Assembly (NCBI GenBank): GCA_015490535.1
Contig: WFXP01000080.1
Location: 39,395-103,394, forward strand
Source: Gammaproteobacteria bacterium
GTDB lineage: Bacteria; Pseudomonadota; Gammaproteobacteria; Thiohalospirales; Thiohalospiraceae
Direction of reading: 5' to 3'
DNA length: 64,000 nucleotides
Below are positions 19,591 to 28,497 of this stretch, piece after piece. Numbering within the stretch: the stretch's first letter is position 1; each line of letters opens with the position of its first letter. Made by a program: the position numbers and the translations under genes. The notes beneath the pieces were generated by a model that had not been told where the DNA came from, did no database searches, and saw nothing but the letters and a program-made list of their open reading frames with translations.

Positions 19591-21479
19591 GCGGTTCTTA
19601 CACGTCGGAATCCATCGAGGTGCTCACCGGCCTGGAGCCGGTGCGCAAGCGCCCCGGGATGTATACCCAGACCGAGCGCCCCAACCACCTGGCGCAGGAG
19701 GTCATCGACAACAGCGTGGACGAGGCGATCGCCGGCTTCGCCAAGCATATCAAGGTGATACTGCACAAGGACGGCTCCCTGTCGGTGGAGGACGACGGGC
19801 GCGGCATGCCGGTGGACATCCATCCCGAGCAGAAGCTGCCGGGGGTGGAGGTGATCCTCACCAGGCTGCATGCCGGGGGCAAGTTCTCCAACAAGAACTA
19901 CACCTACTCCGGCGGTCTGCACGGGGTGGGGGTGTCGGTGGTCAACGCACTCTCCAGCCACCTGGAGGTGTGGGTGCGGCGGGACGGCAAGGAGTACAAC
20001 ATCGCCTTTGCCGACGGGGTCCGGGTGTCGCCGCTGGAGGAGGTGGGCAGCGTGGGCAGGCGCAACACCGGCACCACGGTGCGCTTCTGGCCGGATCCCG
20101 CCTTCTTCGACTCACCCAGGTTCTCCGTTCCCCGCCTCAAGCATCTGCTGCGCGCCAAGGCGGTGCTCTGTCCGGGGCTGGAGGTGCAGTTCACCGAGGA
20201 GAAGAGCGGCGAGAGCAGCAGCTGGTGCTACCGGGAGGGTCTCAGGGAGTATCTGCTGGGCGAGCTGGAGGGCGCGCGCGCACTGCCGGAGGAGCCGTTT
20301 GACGGCAGCATGCAGGGCAACAGCGAAGCGGTGGACTGGGCGGTGGCGTGGCTGCCGGAGCAGGGAGATCTGGTTACCGAGAGCTATGTCAACCTGATTC
20401 CCACCGCGCAGGGGGGAACCCATGTGAACGGCCTGCGCAGCGGGCTCACCGAGGCGCTGCGCGAGTTCTGCGACTTCCGCAATCTGCTGCCGCGCGGGGT
20501 GAAGCTGAGCCCCGAGGATGTCTGGGAGCGCTGCAGCTACATCCTGTCGCTCAAGATGCAGGATCCCCAGTTCTCCGGCCAGACCAAGGAGCGCCTCTCG
20601 TCGCGGGAGAGCGCCGCGTTCGTCTCCGGGGTGATCAAGGACTCCTTCTCCCTGTGGCTGAACCAGCACCCGGGGCCGGGGGAGGAGATCGCCGAGCTGG
20701 CCATCGACAACGCCCGCAGGCGGCTGCGCGCCAGCAAGAAGATCGTGCGCAAACGGGTAACCCAGGGGCCGGCCTTGCCCGGCAAGCTGGCGGACTGTAC
20801 CTCCACCGATCCGGCGCGCACCGAGCTGTTTCTGGTGGAGGGGGATTCGGCCGGCGGCTCGGCCAAGCAGGCGCGCGATCGGGAGTTCCAGGCCATCATG
20901 CCGCTGCGCGGCAAGATCCTAAACACCTGGGAGGTGGAGCCGGCCCAGGTGCTCGGCTCCCAGGAGGTGCATGACATCGCCACCGCCATCGGCGTGGATC
21001 CGGGCTCCAGCGATCTGGAGGGGCTGCGCTACGGCAAGATCTGCGTGCTGGCGGATGCCGACTCCGACGGCGCCCACATCGCAACCCTGCTGTGCGCCCT
21101 GTTCCTGCGCCACTTCCGCCCACTGGTGGAGGCGGGACATGTATTCATCGCCATGCCGCCCCTGTTCCGTATCGATGTGGGCAAGGAGATCTTCTACGCC
21201 CTGGACGAGGCGGAGAAACAGGGGGTTCTGGATCGCATCGCCGCCGAGAAAAAGCGCGGCAAGGTGACCGTGACCCGCTTCAAGGGTCTGGGGGAGATGA
21301 ACCCCATGCAGCTGCGTGAAACCACCCTGGCCCCCGACACCCGCCGCCTGGTACGGCTGACCATAGAGGAGGGCGATGGCACCGACCAGGTAATGGACAT
21401 GCTGCTGGCCAAGAAGCGGGCCCGGGACCGCAGATCCTGGCTGGAGAGCAAGGGCAACCTTGCGGAGATCCGCGACTGA
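19587..21479 (+). CDS. parE: DNA topoisomerase IV subunit B
   Basis: 630-aa GHKL ATPase and TOPRIM subunit of topoisomerase IV, which decatenates chromosomes with ParC. The ATP site [14 protein letters not shown]-loop [21 protein letters not shown] Glu in [17 protein letters not shown] and DxD in [10 protein letters not shown] are present. The ~630-aa length and AKQARDR variant fit ParE rather than GyrB. ATGA overlap with purC. Confidence 0.96.
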   Translation: MSGSYTSESIEVLTGLEPVRKRPGMYTQTERPNHLAQEVIDNSVDEAIAGFAKHIKVILHKDGSLSVEDDGRGMPVDIHPEQKLPGVEVILTRLHAGGKFSNKNYTYSGGLHGVGVSVVNALSSHLEVWVRRDGKEYNIAFADGVRVSPLEEVGSVGRRNTGTTVRFWPDPAFFDSPRFSVPRLKHLLRAKAVLCPGLEVQFTEEKSGESSSWCYREGLREYLLGELEGARALPEEPFDGSMQGNSEAVDWAVAWLPEQGDLVTESYVNLIPTAQGGTHVNGLRSGLTEALREFCDFRNLLPRGVKLSPEDVWERCSYILSLKMQDPQFSGQTKERLSSRESAAFVSGVIKDSFSLWLNQHPGPGEEIAELAIDNARRRLRASKKIVRKRVTQGPALPGKLADCTSTDPARTELFLVEGDSAGGSAKQARDREFQAIMPLRGKILNTWEVEPAQVLGSQEVHDIATAIGVDPGSSDLEGLRYGKICVLADADSDGAHIATLLCALFLRHFRPLVEAGHVFIAMPPLFRIDVGKEIFYALDEAEKQGVLDRIAAEKKRGKVTVTRFKGLGEMNPMQLRETTLAPDTRRLVRLTIEEGDGTDQVMDMLLAKKRARDRRSWLESKGNLAEIRD

Positions 21480-21492
21480 GGATGCCCCTCGC

Positions 21493-21696
21493 TCAACGGC
21501 GAAAAAACAGCCAGAAAAGCAGACTCAGCAACAGGCTGATCACTATCGACGTGGTAACCGGGAAATAGAAGCGGAAGTTCTCCCGCTCGACAACGATGTC
21601 ACCCGGCAGACGTCCCAGGCCGATCTTCTGCAGCCAGGGCCAGAGCAGGCCCAGCAGAAGTATCACGAGCCCCAGAATGACGAGAGTTCTGCTCAT
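21493..21696 (-). CDS. DUF2905-family small membrane protein
   Basis: 67 aa with two hydrophobic helices separated by a conserved amphipathic stretch, GRLPGDIVVERENFRFYFP, which is the DUF2905 hallmark. Function unknown; inner membrane location expected. It converges with parE, leaving only about 13 bp between stops. Confidence 0.85.
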   Translation of the reverse strand: MSRTLVILGLVILLLGLLWPWLQKIGLGRLPGDIVVERENFRFYFPVTTSIVISLLLSLLFWLFFRR

Positions 21697-21841
21697 GGAT
21701 CATCCACTCCGTTGCAGTTGTAACGAGGGTCGCAAACAGATTCTCGATCCGGATTATAATGGTATTCAGGACGGTGGGCCCTGTGGCCCGGGATTCGGAG
21801 ATAACAGATGAGGATGCCAGGCTGGAAGGTGCTTCGGCGCG

Positions 21842-22009
21842 GTGCTGCTGGCCCCTGGGAATCCGGACAATTCGGTCCTCGTTGCGCGAATGAAGGCGAC
21901 CGATGGCAACCGTATGCCGAAGCTGGGTACGCGCCTGGTGGATGCGGTGGGGATCGAGGTTGTCTCCCGCTGGATTGGGTCGCTTTCCGGTTGTGACAAT
22001 CCTCCCTGA
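21842..22009 (+). pseudogene. C-terminal remnant of a cytochrome-type protein
   Basis: A 55-codon open frame without a credible start reads LLAPGNPDNSVLVARM, then GNRMPKLGTRLVD and ends in a TRP-Ile stretch (SRWIGSL). This matches the C-terminal end shared by several multidomain c-type cytochrome and glucose-dehydrogenase-like proteins (PGxPxxSxLxxRMxxxxxxRMPxLGxxxVDxxGxxLixxWI). No CxxCH heme motif remains. It lies just upstream of the iodate-reductase-like cluster, so it is probably a leftover of a deleted gene. The rest of 21697-22256 shows no gene. Confidence 0.55.
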
Positions 22010-22256
22010 ACCCCGCCCGTTGAATGAAAGCGTTCTGTTTGCATGTCGCGGATGAATAATTCGTTCACTTTTCGTTTCCTGCTGCTCCATCGGTTCCGAT
22101 AACCATCTGAAGTATGGTGATATCCGTGCACTTTCATCACCGGCTTGAATTATGCGGTGTGCGAAGCCAGAGGGGGCGGATGACGGCGCGAGGAGGTTCT
22201 CCGACATGCCGTGCGGATCTTTTCACGCAGCCAACCTGTATGTAACAGGGAGAAAC

Positions 22257-23360
22257 ATGATGGGAGTACAACTCAGCAAACGATATGGTCTCCTTCTCGT
22301 CGTGCTGGGGGCGACGCTGGCCGTTCCGCCCGCGCCGGCGGAGGAGATCGGGCCGCTGCCGGGGCTGGAGTACGATGAGGCCAAGGCGAAACTGGGCATG
22401 CGGCTGTTTTTTGACGTGCGACTCTCCGGAGACGCGGCTATCGCCTGTTCCACCTGCCACGTGCCGGAAAACGGTTTCGCCAGCCCCACGGCGCTCTCCA
22501 AAGGGTATCCGGGCAGCGGCAATTTCCGCAACGCCCCCACGCTGATCAACACGGCATACAAGAAGGTATGGCTGCACGACGGACGCATAGGCACGAACCT
22601 GAATGATCTGACCCGCGAGATGATCACGGAAGACTACATCATGAATATGGATATGCGCATCATGCAGGAGCGTCTCAAGCAGGATCCGGTGTATGTGAAG
22701 ATGTTTCAGGAGGCCGGTTACGGGGAGCCCTCCAACGGCGGGGTGCGCAAGGCGATCCCCGAGTATCTTAAGAGCCTGACGTCCAGGAATGTCCCGTTCG
22801 ACAACGGTACCATGTCGGACGCCGCGAAGCGCGGCATGAAGCTGTTTACCGGCAAGGCGGGCTGTGTGCGCTGTCACAACGGTCCTCTGTTTACAGACCA
22901 GAAGGCGCACAACACCGGGGTTCCCGAGAATTTCGACGTATTCCTGGATCCGATGAACCACCAGGCCTTCCTTGCCTTCGCCATGTTCCAGGGGATCGAG
23001 AACTACATGAATCTCAAGCGTGATCCGGGATATTACAACGTGACCATGGAGCATGCGGACATGGGCAAGTTCATCACCCCCACCCTGCGCGAACTGAAGT
23101 ATACCGCTCCCTACATGCATAACGGCATGCTGAAGAGCCTGGAGGAGGTGGTGACCTTCTACAACGTGGGTGGCGGAGCGGACAGTCGCAAGAGCCCCCT
23201 GCTCAAGCCGCTGGGCCTCGGCAAGAGAGAGCAGGGCGATCTGATCGCCTTCCTGCTTTCCCTCTCCGGTGATCCCCTCACAGGTCCGGATCATGTCTGG
23301 AAGGAGCCCTATCCGGAGGAGTACGAGGCCATCGCCAACTGGCTGGAGGTTCGTAATTAG
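22257..23360 (+). CDS. idrP: di-heme cytochrome c peroxidase-like protein of the iodate reductase cluster
   Basis: 367 aa with signal peptide (YGLLLVVLGATLAVPPAPAEE). Two heme c sites, CSTCH (64-68) and CVRCH (203-207), in the MauG/CcpA fold, with TPTLRELKYTAPYMHNG near the C-terminus. AGGGAG precedes the chosen ATG. The protein should act in the periplasm as a peroxidase or an electron carrier. Two such genes beside an AioAB-like pair is the published composition of idrABP1P2. Which of the two corresponds to P1 or P2 cannot be told here. An R-family repeat separates it from the second peroxidase gene. Confidence 0.75.
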   Translation: MMGVQLSKRYGLLLVVLGATLAVPPAPAEEIGPLPGLEYDEAKAKLGMRLFFDVRLSGDAAIACSTCHVPENGFASPTALSKGYPGSGNFRNAPTLINTAYKKVWLHDGRIGTNLNDLTREMITEDYIMNMDMRIMQERLKQDPVYVKMFQEAGYGEPSNGGVRKAIPEYLKSLTSRNVPFDNGTMSDAAKRGMKLFTGKAGCVRCHNGPLFTDQKAHNTGVPENFDVFLDPMNHQAFLAFAMFQGIENYMNLKRDPGYYNVTMEHADMGKFITPTLRELKYTAPYMHNGMLKSLEEVVTFYNVGGGADSRKSPLLKPLGLGKREQGDLIAFLLSLSGDPLTGPDHVWKEPYPEEYEAIANWLEVRN

Positions 23361-23369
23361 AGGTAATAA

Positions 23370-23653
23370 ATCAGGAAGGTCTTCCTCAAATCGTGTGGGT
23401 GAAATGGTAAATCATCCTTGACAGGCAGAATGCACGCCGGAAACTGGTCGGCAGAAGGGGATTGGGGAGACTTTGGGATAGCCGCACCAGTTGCAGTTGG
23501 TGCAGGTGGTGGGTATCCGCCACTTCCCGGCCCAGACAGCCCCAATCCCCTTCTGGCTACCGATTATGTGGCGTGCATTCCGCCTGTCAAGGACGGAGCC
23601 GCTGCGCGGTGATTTACCATTTCACCCACACGATTTGAGGAAGACCTTCCTGG
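23370..23653. repeat. R-family palindromic element, copy 2
   Basis: About 283 bp, near-identical to copy 1, with arms CAGGAAGGTCTTCCTC and GAGGAAGACCTTCCTG. It begins about 10 bp after the first peroxidase stop and ends about 33 bp before the ATG of the second, so it sits inside the putative idr operon. It could form a very long hairpin in a read-through transcript. Confidence 0.85.
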
Positions 23654-23685
23654 AAAGAGCACTAAACGGTTTCAGGAGAGAGCAA

Positions 23686-24918
23686 ATGTTCGACGAAGCT
23701 GCCAACACTACATCTCCGGCACCGATCCGGGGATGCAAGGGTTACGCTCCGCGGCTGCTGGCGATTCTGGGTCTGGCCCTGCAGGCCCTGGCCGGTGCCA
23801 CGGCAGCGGCGGCCGCTCCGGTTGGCGCTGCCGGACCCCCTCCACTGGCGCCGCTGGGTCCCCCTCCAATCCCTCTCGACAACAAGCAGACCCCGGAGAA
23901 GATAGAGCTGGGGAAGCTGCTGTTTTTCGATGCCCGTATCGGGGGCGACGCATCTACCGGTTGCTCCACCTGTCACGAGCCCGGCCAGGGGTGGGCCTGG
24001 GCAGAGGATTTCTCGCGCGGTTATCCGGGAACGGTGCACTGGCGTAACAGCCAGACCGTCATCAATGCGGCCTACTACCCCCGCCTGTTCTGGGCCGGAT
24101 CTTCCAGCTCACTGGAAGATCAGGCCAGCTCTGCGGCACGTGGCGGCGTGGCCGGAAATGGCGAGAACGACATCATGGAGGCGCGGTTGGCGCTGATTCC
24201 GGAGTACGTGAAGCGCTTTCGCGAGGTGTTCGGCACCGAATGGCCGCTGATCCGTGACGCCTGGAGGGCCATTGCCGCCTTTGAACGCACCCTGGTGCAG
24301 CGTGACACCCCTCTGGACAGATATCTGCTGGGCGACAGGTCCGCGCTCACGGAGCAACAGCTGCGTGGCAAGGCGCTGTTCGAGGGCAAGGCAGGATGCC
24401 TGCAGTGCCACAACGGCGCCATGGCCACCGATTTCAGCTATCACAACATAGGCGTGCCGCCCAACAGGCGCTGGGAGGAGGATGGCCTGGCGCAGATCAC
24501 CTTCCGTTTCGAGCAGTATGCCAAGGGCCAGACCGAGGAGGGGTATCGCAGCGCCAAGTCGGACTGGGGGTTCTACTACCGTACCAAGAACAGGTGGGAC
24601 CGCGGCAAGTTCCGTACCCCCAGCCTGCGGTACACCATGTATACCGCCCCCTACATGCACAACGGCGTCTTCTACACTATGGAGGAGGTGGTGGATTTCT
24701 ACAATCGCGGCGGATTTGACGAGGAGGGGCGCACCACTCCGTTTCCCGAGAACAAGAGCAGGCTGATAAGGCCGCTCGGATTGACGGATGAGGAGAAGGA
24801 GGATCTGCTCGCCTTCCTGGAGGCGTTCTCCGGTGAGGAGATCCTGATGGATCCGCCGGAGCTGCCCGAATATGCCCCCCTGTTCACCAGGCAAGAACTT
24901 ATGGAGGCGAGGAAATGA
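23686..24918 (+). CDS. idrP: second di-heme cytochrome c peroxidase-like protein of the iodate reductase cluster
   Basis: 410 aa; signal region about 20-45 followed by a Pro-rich linker (GPPPLAPLGPPPIPLDN). Heme sites are CSTCH (93-97) and CLQCH (238-242), with FRTPSLRYTMYTAPYMHNGVF near the C-terminus as in MauG-like di-heme peroxidases. AGGAGAG lies upstream of the ATG. Its stop overlaps the Rieske gene start (ATGA), tying it translationally to idrBA. In the iodate reductase literature these partners are proposed to detoxify peroxide or reactive iodine intermediates; that role is inference here. Confidence 0.78.
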   Translation: MFDEAANTTSPAPIRGCKGYAPRLLAILGLALQALAGATAAAAAPVGAAGPPPLAPLGPPPIPLDNKQTPEKIELGKLLFFDARIGGDASTGCSTCHEPGQGWAWAEDFSRGYPGTVHWRNSQTVINAAYYPRLFWAGSSSSLEDQASSAARGGVAGNGENDIMEARLALIPEYVKRFREVFGTEWPLIRDAWRAIAAFERTLVQRDTPLDRYLLGDRSALTEQQLRGKALFEGKAGCLQCHNGAMATDFSYHNIGVPPNRRWEEDGLAQITFRFEQYAKGQTEEGYRSAKSDWGFYYRTKNRWDRGKFRTPSLRYTMYTAPYMHNGVFYTMEEVVDFYNRGGFDEEGRTTPFPENKSRLIRPLGLTDEEKEDLLAFLEAFSGEEILMDPPELPEYAPLFTRQELMEARK

Positions 24919-25508
24919 CGACGCCTGTCGGAACGATCAAGAGAGAGGAGGAGAGCGCTGCCGGGCACGGCCTGTGCGTGATGACCCGCCGCAGGTTTCT
25001 GATGACAGGCAGCGCGGCCGCCGTTTCGGTCAGTACCATCTCCCTGTCGCTGTTCCCCGGCCGTGTGGTCCAGGCGGAGGTGGTTGAGTATCCGCGCAAG
25101 CACATTGCCAGGCTGAGCGCCCTGAAGGATGACCAGCCGCTGGAGTTCAACTATCCGGACAACGAGGCCAACAGCGCCGCCATGCTGGTCAAGATGGGGG
25201 GAGTAAAGGCGGGCGGAGGCATCGGCCCGCAGGGCGATGTGGTTGCCTTCAGCTATATATGCAGCCATCAGGGCGGGCCCCTGCAGAACCGGTACAAGGT
25301 GGTGGACAACCACCGGGTGCTGGGCCAGTGTCCCCTGCATCTCTCCACCTTCGATCTCACCCGGCACGGCATCGTGGTGTCGGGCCAGGCCTACGAGAAC
25401 CTTCCCCAGGTGCTCCTGGAGCTGGAGGGCGACGAGATCTACGCCGTCGGGATCATGGGGCTGTTGTACGGCCGTAACCGGAATCTGATCAAATCCCAGA
25501 AGGGTTGA
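24915..25508 (+). CDS. idrB: Rieske iron-sulfur small subunit, iodate reductase-like
   Basis: 197 aa. A twin-arginine signal (TRRRFLMTGSAAAVSV, R25-R27) precedes a Rieske domain with CSH (116-118) and CPLH (139-142), the two [2Fe-2S] ligand pairs. This is the AioB/IdrB type, which transfers electrons between the molybdenum subunit and a periplasmic cytochrome and carries the Tat signal for the complex. ATGA overlaps on both sides: with the upstream peroxidase and with the downstream molybdopterin gene. The gene order B then A also occurs in arsenite oxidase operons; the neighbours decide for iodate reductase. Confidence 0.85.
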   Translation: MTTPVGTIKREEESAAGHGLCVMTRRRFLMTGSAAAVSVSTISLSLFPGRVVQAEVVEYPRKHIARLSALKDDQPLEFNYPDNEANSAAMLVKMGGVKAGGGIGPQGDVVAFSYICSHQGGPLQNRYKVVDNHRVLGQCPLHLSTFDLTRHGIVVSGQAYENLPQVLLELEGDEIYAVGIMGLLYGRNRNLIKSQKG

Positions 25509-28213
25509 TGATGTCGATCAAAGAGTACACCCCCGGTGACAGCGTGCCGCTGCCCCCAAAGGGTGCGGAGAAGATTACCACCTGCTGCGACTACTGTGTG
25601 GTCGCCTGCGGCTACAACGTCTATCGCTGGCCCACCAGCATGCCCAACGGCGGGCCCAAGGCCAGTCAAAACGCATTCGGCGAGGATTTCCCTGTAGCGA
25701 TGCTCAGGTCGTGGGTGGCTCCTACCCAGCACAACGTGGTCATGTACCAGGGCAAGCCGCACAATGTGGTGATCGTTCCCGACAGGGACTCCAAGGTGGT
25801 GAACATAGGTGGGGATTCCAGCATCCGGGGCGGCACCATCGCCCAGAAATGTTTCAACCCCAAGACCCCTACCAGGGATCGGCTGATCCATCCGTTGCTA
25901 CGCATCAACGGAACCCTGCAGCCGGTTTCGTGGGATATGGCGCTGGATGTGGCCGCGGCGGTGGGCAGACATGTGATACGGCATCACGGTGCCAACGCCT
26001 ACTCGGTAAAACAGTACTCCTACCAGTTCGTGGAGAACACCTACGCCATCTCCAAGTTTGCCAAGCGGCATGTCAGGACCGCGTCGTTTGCCTTCCACGA
26101 TACCCCGTCGGATGTGACCTCCACCCCCGGTTTCCGGGATGCGGGGTTCGACAATTTTGCTCCCTCCTACAAGGACTGGGGTGATGCGGAGGTGCTCATG
26201 ATCTGCGGCACCGACCCGTATGAGACCAAGACCATGATCTTCACCCAGTTCATCCGTCCCGCCATCGACAGGGGGATGAAGACCATCTGGCTGAACCCGC
26301 GTGAGACCGCTGGCCTGGCCTACGCCAAGTCCAAGGGAGCGCTGCACATCCAGCTCTATCCCGGCACCGACAATCTGGTGCTGGGGGCCATCAGCAGGGT
26401 TATCCTGGAGAGGGGGTGGGAGGACAAGGAGTGGATCGAGAGCTGGGTCAACAACATGTGGGAATCCAGTTCCGGCTTCGGGCAGGGAACGCGCAACACC
26501 CCCTGGCAGTGGCGCACCACCTGGGGCAAGTTCCAGACCGACGGGGTATATGGCAAGAGGGGTTACAAGCAGTGGGTGATCTCGCGCGAGGAGTATGAGC
26601 CGCGGAGGGCCGCGGCGCTGGCGGGGATCCCGGTGGAGCAGATCTACCAGGCCGCCGAGTGGCTCACCGGCGGTGGTTCCGGCAAGCGTCCCAAGGCCTC
26701 GTTCGGTATCGAGAAGGGGTTCTACTGGTCCAACAATACCGGTAACACCAATGCGATCAGTTCGCTGGCCACCATATGCGGCGCCGGTGGGCGACCGGGA
26801 CGCATGGTGGGAAGATTTGGCGGCCATCAGCGGGGCGGCACCGGAGGCGGCAAATATCCGCGCAACAAGTCACCGGAGAAGGTTCCGGGGCGCCGGCGTC
26901 GCGCCCTGGATACGGACCGCTGGCTGGTTTCCGGACACACGCGCCTGGCCCATGTGGTGGGTACCACATGGATCCAGTCCATGTGTGGAACGGAGGGGTT
27001 GGTGGAGAAGTTTGACGAGCTGGTGACCAACAATCCGCATCAGGTCAGCACCAGCGACAAGGCGGGCATAATAGCGACCCTGAAGAGGCGCGTCGACTCC
27101 GGCGGCATGGTGGTTCTGGATCACGACATCTATCTGCGCGACCCCATTGGCTCCAGGTACGCCGACATAATCTTCCCGGCGGCCACCTGGGGAGAGGAGG
27201 ACTTCGTGCGCGCCAACGGCGAGCGCCGCATCCGTCTCTATTCAAAGTTCTATGATGCGCCGGGAGAGGCGAAGCCGGACTGGTGGATCATAGCCCAGCT
27301 CGCAAAAAGGATGGGTTTCGAGGGGTTCGACTGGAAGGATTCCAACGAGGTGTGCGAGGAGTCCTCGCGCTTCAGCCGCGGGAGCCGCAAGGCCTATCAC
27401 ATGATCAAGATAGCGGCTCACAGGGAGGGCAAGACCCTGCACCAGAAGCTGCGCGAGATGGGCACCGAGGGGATCCAGGGACCGACCTTCTACAACTACG
27501 CCACCGGCGAGCTGCACGGTACGGTGCGTCTGCACGACACCACCCTGACGGAAGCGGAAATGGAGAGCAAGGGGATGTACCAGGGTGCCAACATGCTCAA
27601 CAAGAAGACCACCCACTTCAACTCCCAGACCGGGCGGGTGAACATCCAGAAGCACCCCTGGAGCCTGTTCTCCGACTACTGGGAGTGGATGAGCCCCAAG
27701 GGGGACGAGCTGTGGCACACCAACGGCCGCGTCAACGAGGTGTGGCAATCCGGGTTCGACGATCTGGAGCGGCGTCCATACATAGCCCAGCGCTGGCCGG
27801 AAAACTTCGTGGAGATCCACCCGGACGACGCCGGGGCGCGCGGCATCGAGTCCGGCGACTGGGTACTGCTCTATTCCGACAGGGTGCCCTATTACGTACA
27901 CACCATCAAGGGGGTCAGCGATGACGACTTCCAGTTCTCGGAGCTCATGAAGAACGGCCACATCAAGCTCGGCAAGGGGGCGGCCAAGGCGGTCGCCCTG
28001 GTCACTCCGGCGGTGAAGAGGGGGGTGATGTTCTCCTATTTTCTCAACCCGGCCAAGGGACAGGCGACCAACTCCCTTCAGGGGAGGGTGGTAGACAACG
28101 TCAGCGGTAACTACAACTACAAGATCGGGGTGGCAAGGGTGAGAAAGATGGGTGAATCCCCCTACAAAGGGGAGTTCGTCCATATGTCGTTTGCGCCGCG
28201 CAATATCGTCTGA
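25508..28213 (+). CDS. idrA: molybdopterin oxidoreductase large subunit, candidate iodate reductase
   Basis: About 900 aa (numbering from the ATG at 25511), DMSO-reductase superfamily, no signal peptide of its own. The N-terminal cluster motif is C26-x2-C29-x3-C33, and the fourth position is Ser (S103/S104 before IRGGT), as in AioA, implying [3Fe-4S]. From memory, the four AioA arsenite-site residues are H195, E203, R419 and H423. Here H196 is kept (AFHDTPSDV) and R435/H439 are kept (GRFGGHQ). The Glu position, eight after H196, is Ser204, and GGHQ is followed by R rather than E. This argues against arsenite oxidation. Two adjacent peroxidase genes point to IdrA. Periplasmic after Tat co-export with IdrB. 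Confidence 0.82.
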   Translation: MMSIKEYTPGDSVPLPPKGAEKITTCCDYCVVACGYNVYRWPTSMPNGGPKASQNAFGEDFPVAMLRSWVAPTQHNVVMYQGKPHNVVIVPDRDSKVVNIGGDSSIRGGTIAQKCFNPKTPTRDRLIHPLLRINGTLQPVSWDMALDVAAAVGRHVIRHHGANAYSVKQYSYQFVENTYAISKFAKRHVRTASFAFHDTPSDVTSTPGFRDAGFDNFAPSYKDWGDAEVLMICGTDPYETKTMIFTQFIRPAIDRGMKTIWLNPRETAGLAYAKSKGALHIQLYPGTDNLVLGAISRVILERGWEDKEWIESWVNNMWESSSGFGQGTRNTPWQWRTTWGKFQTDGVYGKRGYKQWVISREEYEPRRAAALAGIPVEQIYQAAEWLTGGGSGKRPKASFGIEKGFYWSNNTGNTNAISSLATICGAGGRPGRMVGRFGGHQRGGTGGGKYPRNKSPEKVPGRRRRALDTDRWLVSGHTRLAHVVGTTWIQSMCGTEGLVEKFDELVTNNPHQVSTSDKAGIIATLKRRVDSGGMVVLDHDIYLRDPIGSRYADIIFPAATWGEEDFVRANGERRIRLYSKFYDAPGEAKPDWWIIAQLAKRMGFEGFDWKDSNEVCEESSRFSRGSRKAYHMIKIAAHREGKTLHQKLREMGTEGIQGPTFYNYATGELHGTVRLHDTTLTEAEMESKGMYQGANMLNKKTTHFNSQTGRVNIQKHPWSLFSDYWEWMSPKGDELWHTNGRVNEVWQSGFDDLERRPYIAQRWPENFVEIHPDDAGARGIESGDWVLLYSDRVPYYVHTIKGVSDDDFQFSELMKNGHIKLGKGAAKAVALVTPAVKRGVMFSYFLNPAKGQATNSLQGRVVDNVSGNYNYKIGVARVRKMGESPYKGEFVHMSFAPRNIV

Positions 28214-28321
28214 GCACCGGCCTGCGCCAGGAGGCGGCGCGCGCTCCGTTGCGCCCCTTCTCCCTGCAGGGTCGAGGCTGTTCCGGCTGAGACGCGGTTA
28301 CGGCCCCTTTCTCTCGCGCCG

Positions 28322-28395
28322 ACCATTCTGCCTGTCAAGGATGAAGCCGCTAGGCAGTGATTTACCCCTCTACCACCACGATTTGGGTAAGACCC
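28322..28395. repeat. R-family remnant, right half (copy 3)
   Basis: CATTCTGCCTGTCAAGGATG, then GTGATTTACC and CACGATTTGGGTAAGACCCC follow the order of the right arm of the R elements, with many differences. The left arm is not recognisable, so this is an old half-copy. It occupies part of the 284-bp gap between idrA and the next gene; the rest of that gap shows nothing. Confidence 0.65.
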
Positions 28396-28497
28396 CGAGA
28401 ATTTACACAATTGTTGCCGCCACCAGCTATGAACACCGCGGGTCATATGCCATTGTAATTACCACACCTGCGGGATCCGGAGCACACGATTCAATCC

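Noticed and set aside
22140..22165. FNR-type box before the first idr-like gene
   Set aside because: A TTGAATTATG half site is present, but the second half (TCAA) is missing.
24915..28213. Arsenite oxidase aioBA
   Set aside because: The fold and gene order match, but the arsenite-site Glu position is Ser, two di-heme peroxidase genes are linked, and no aioXSR or ars genes are near.
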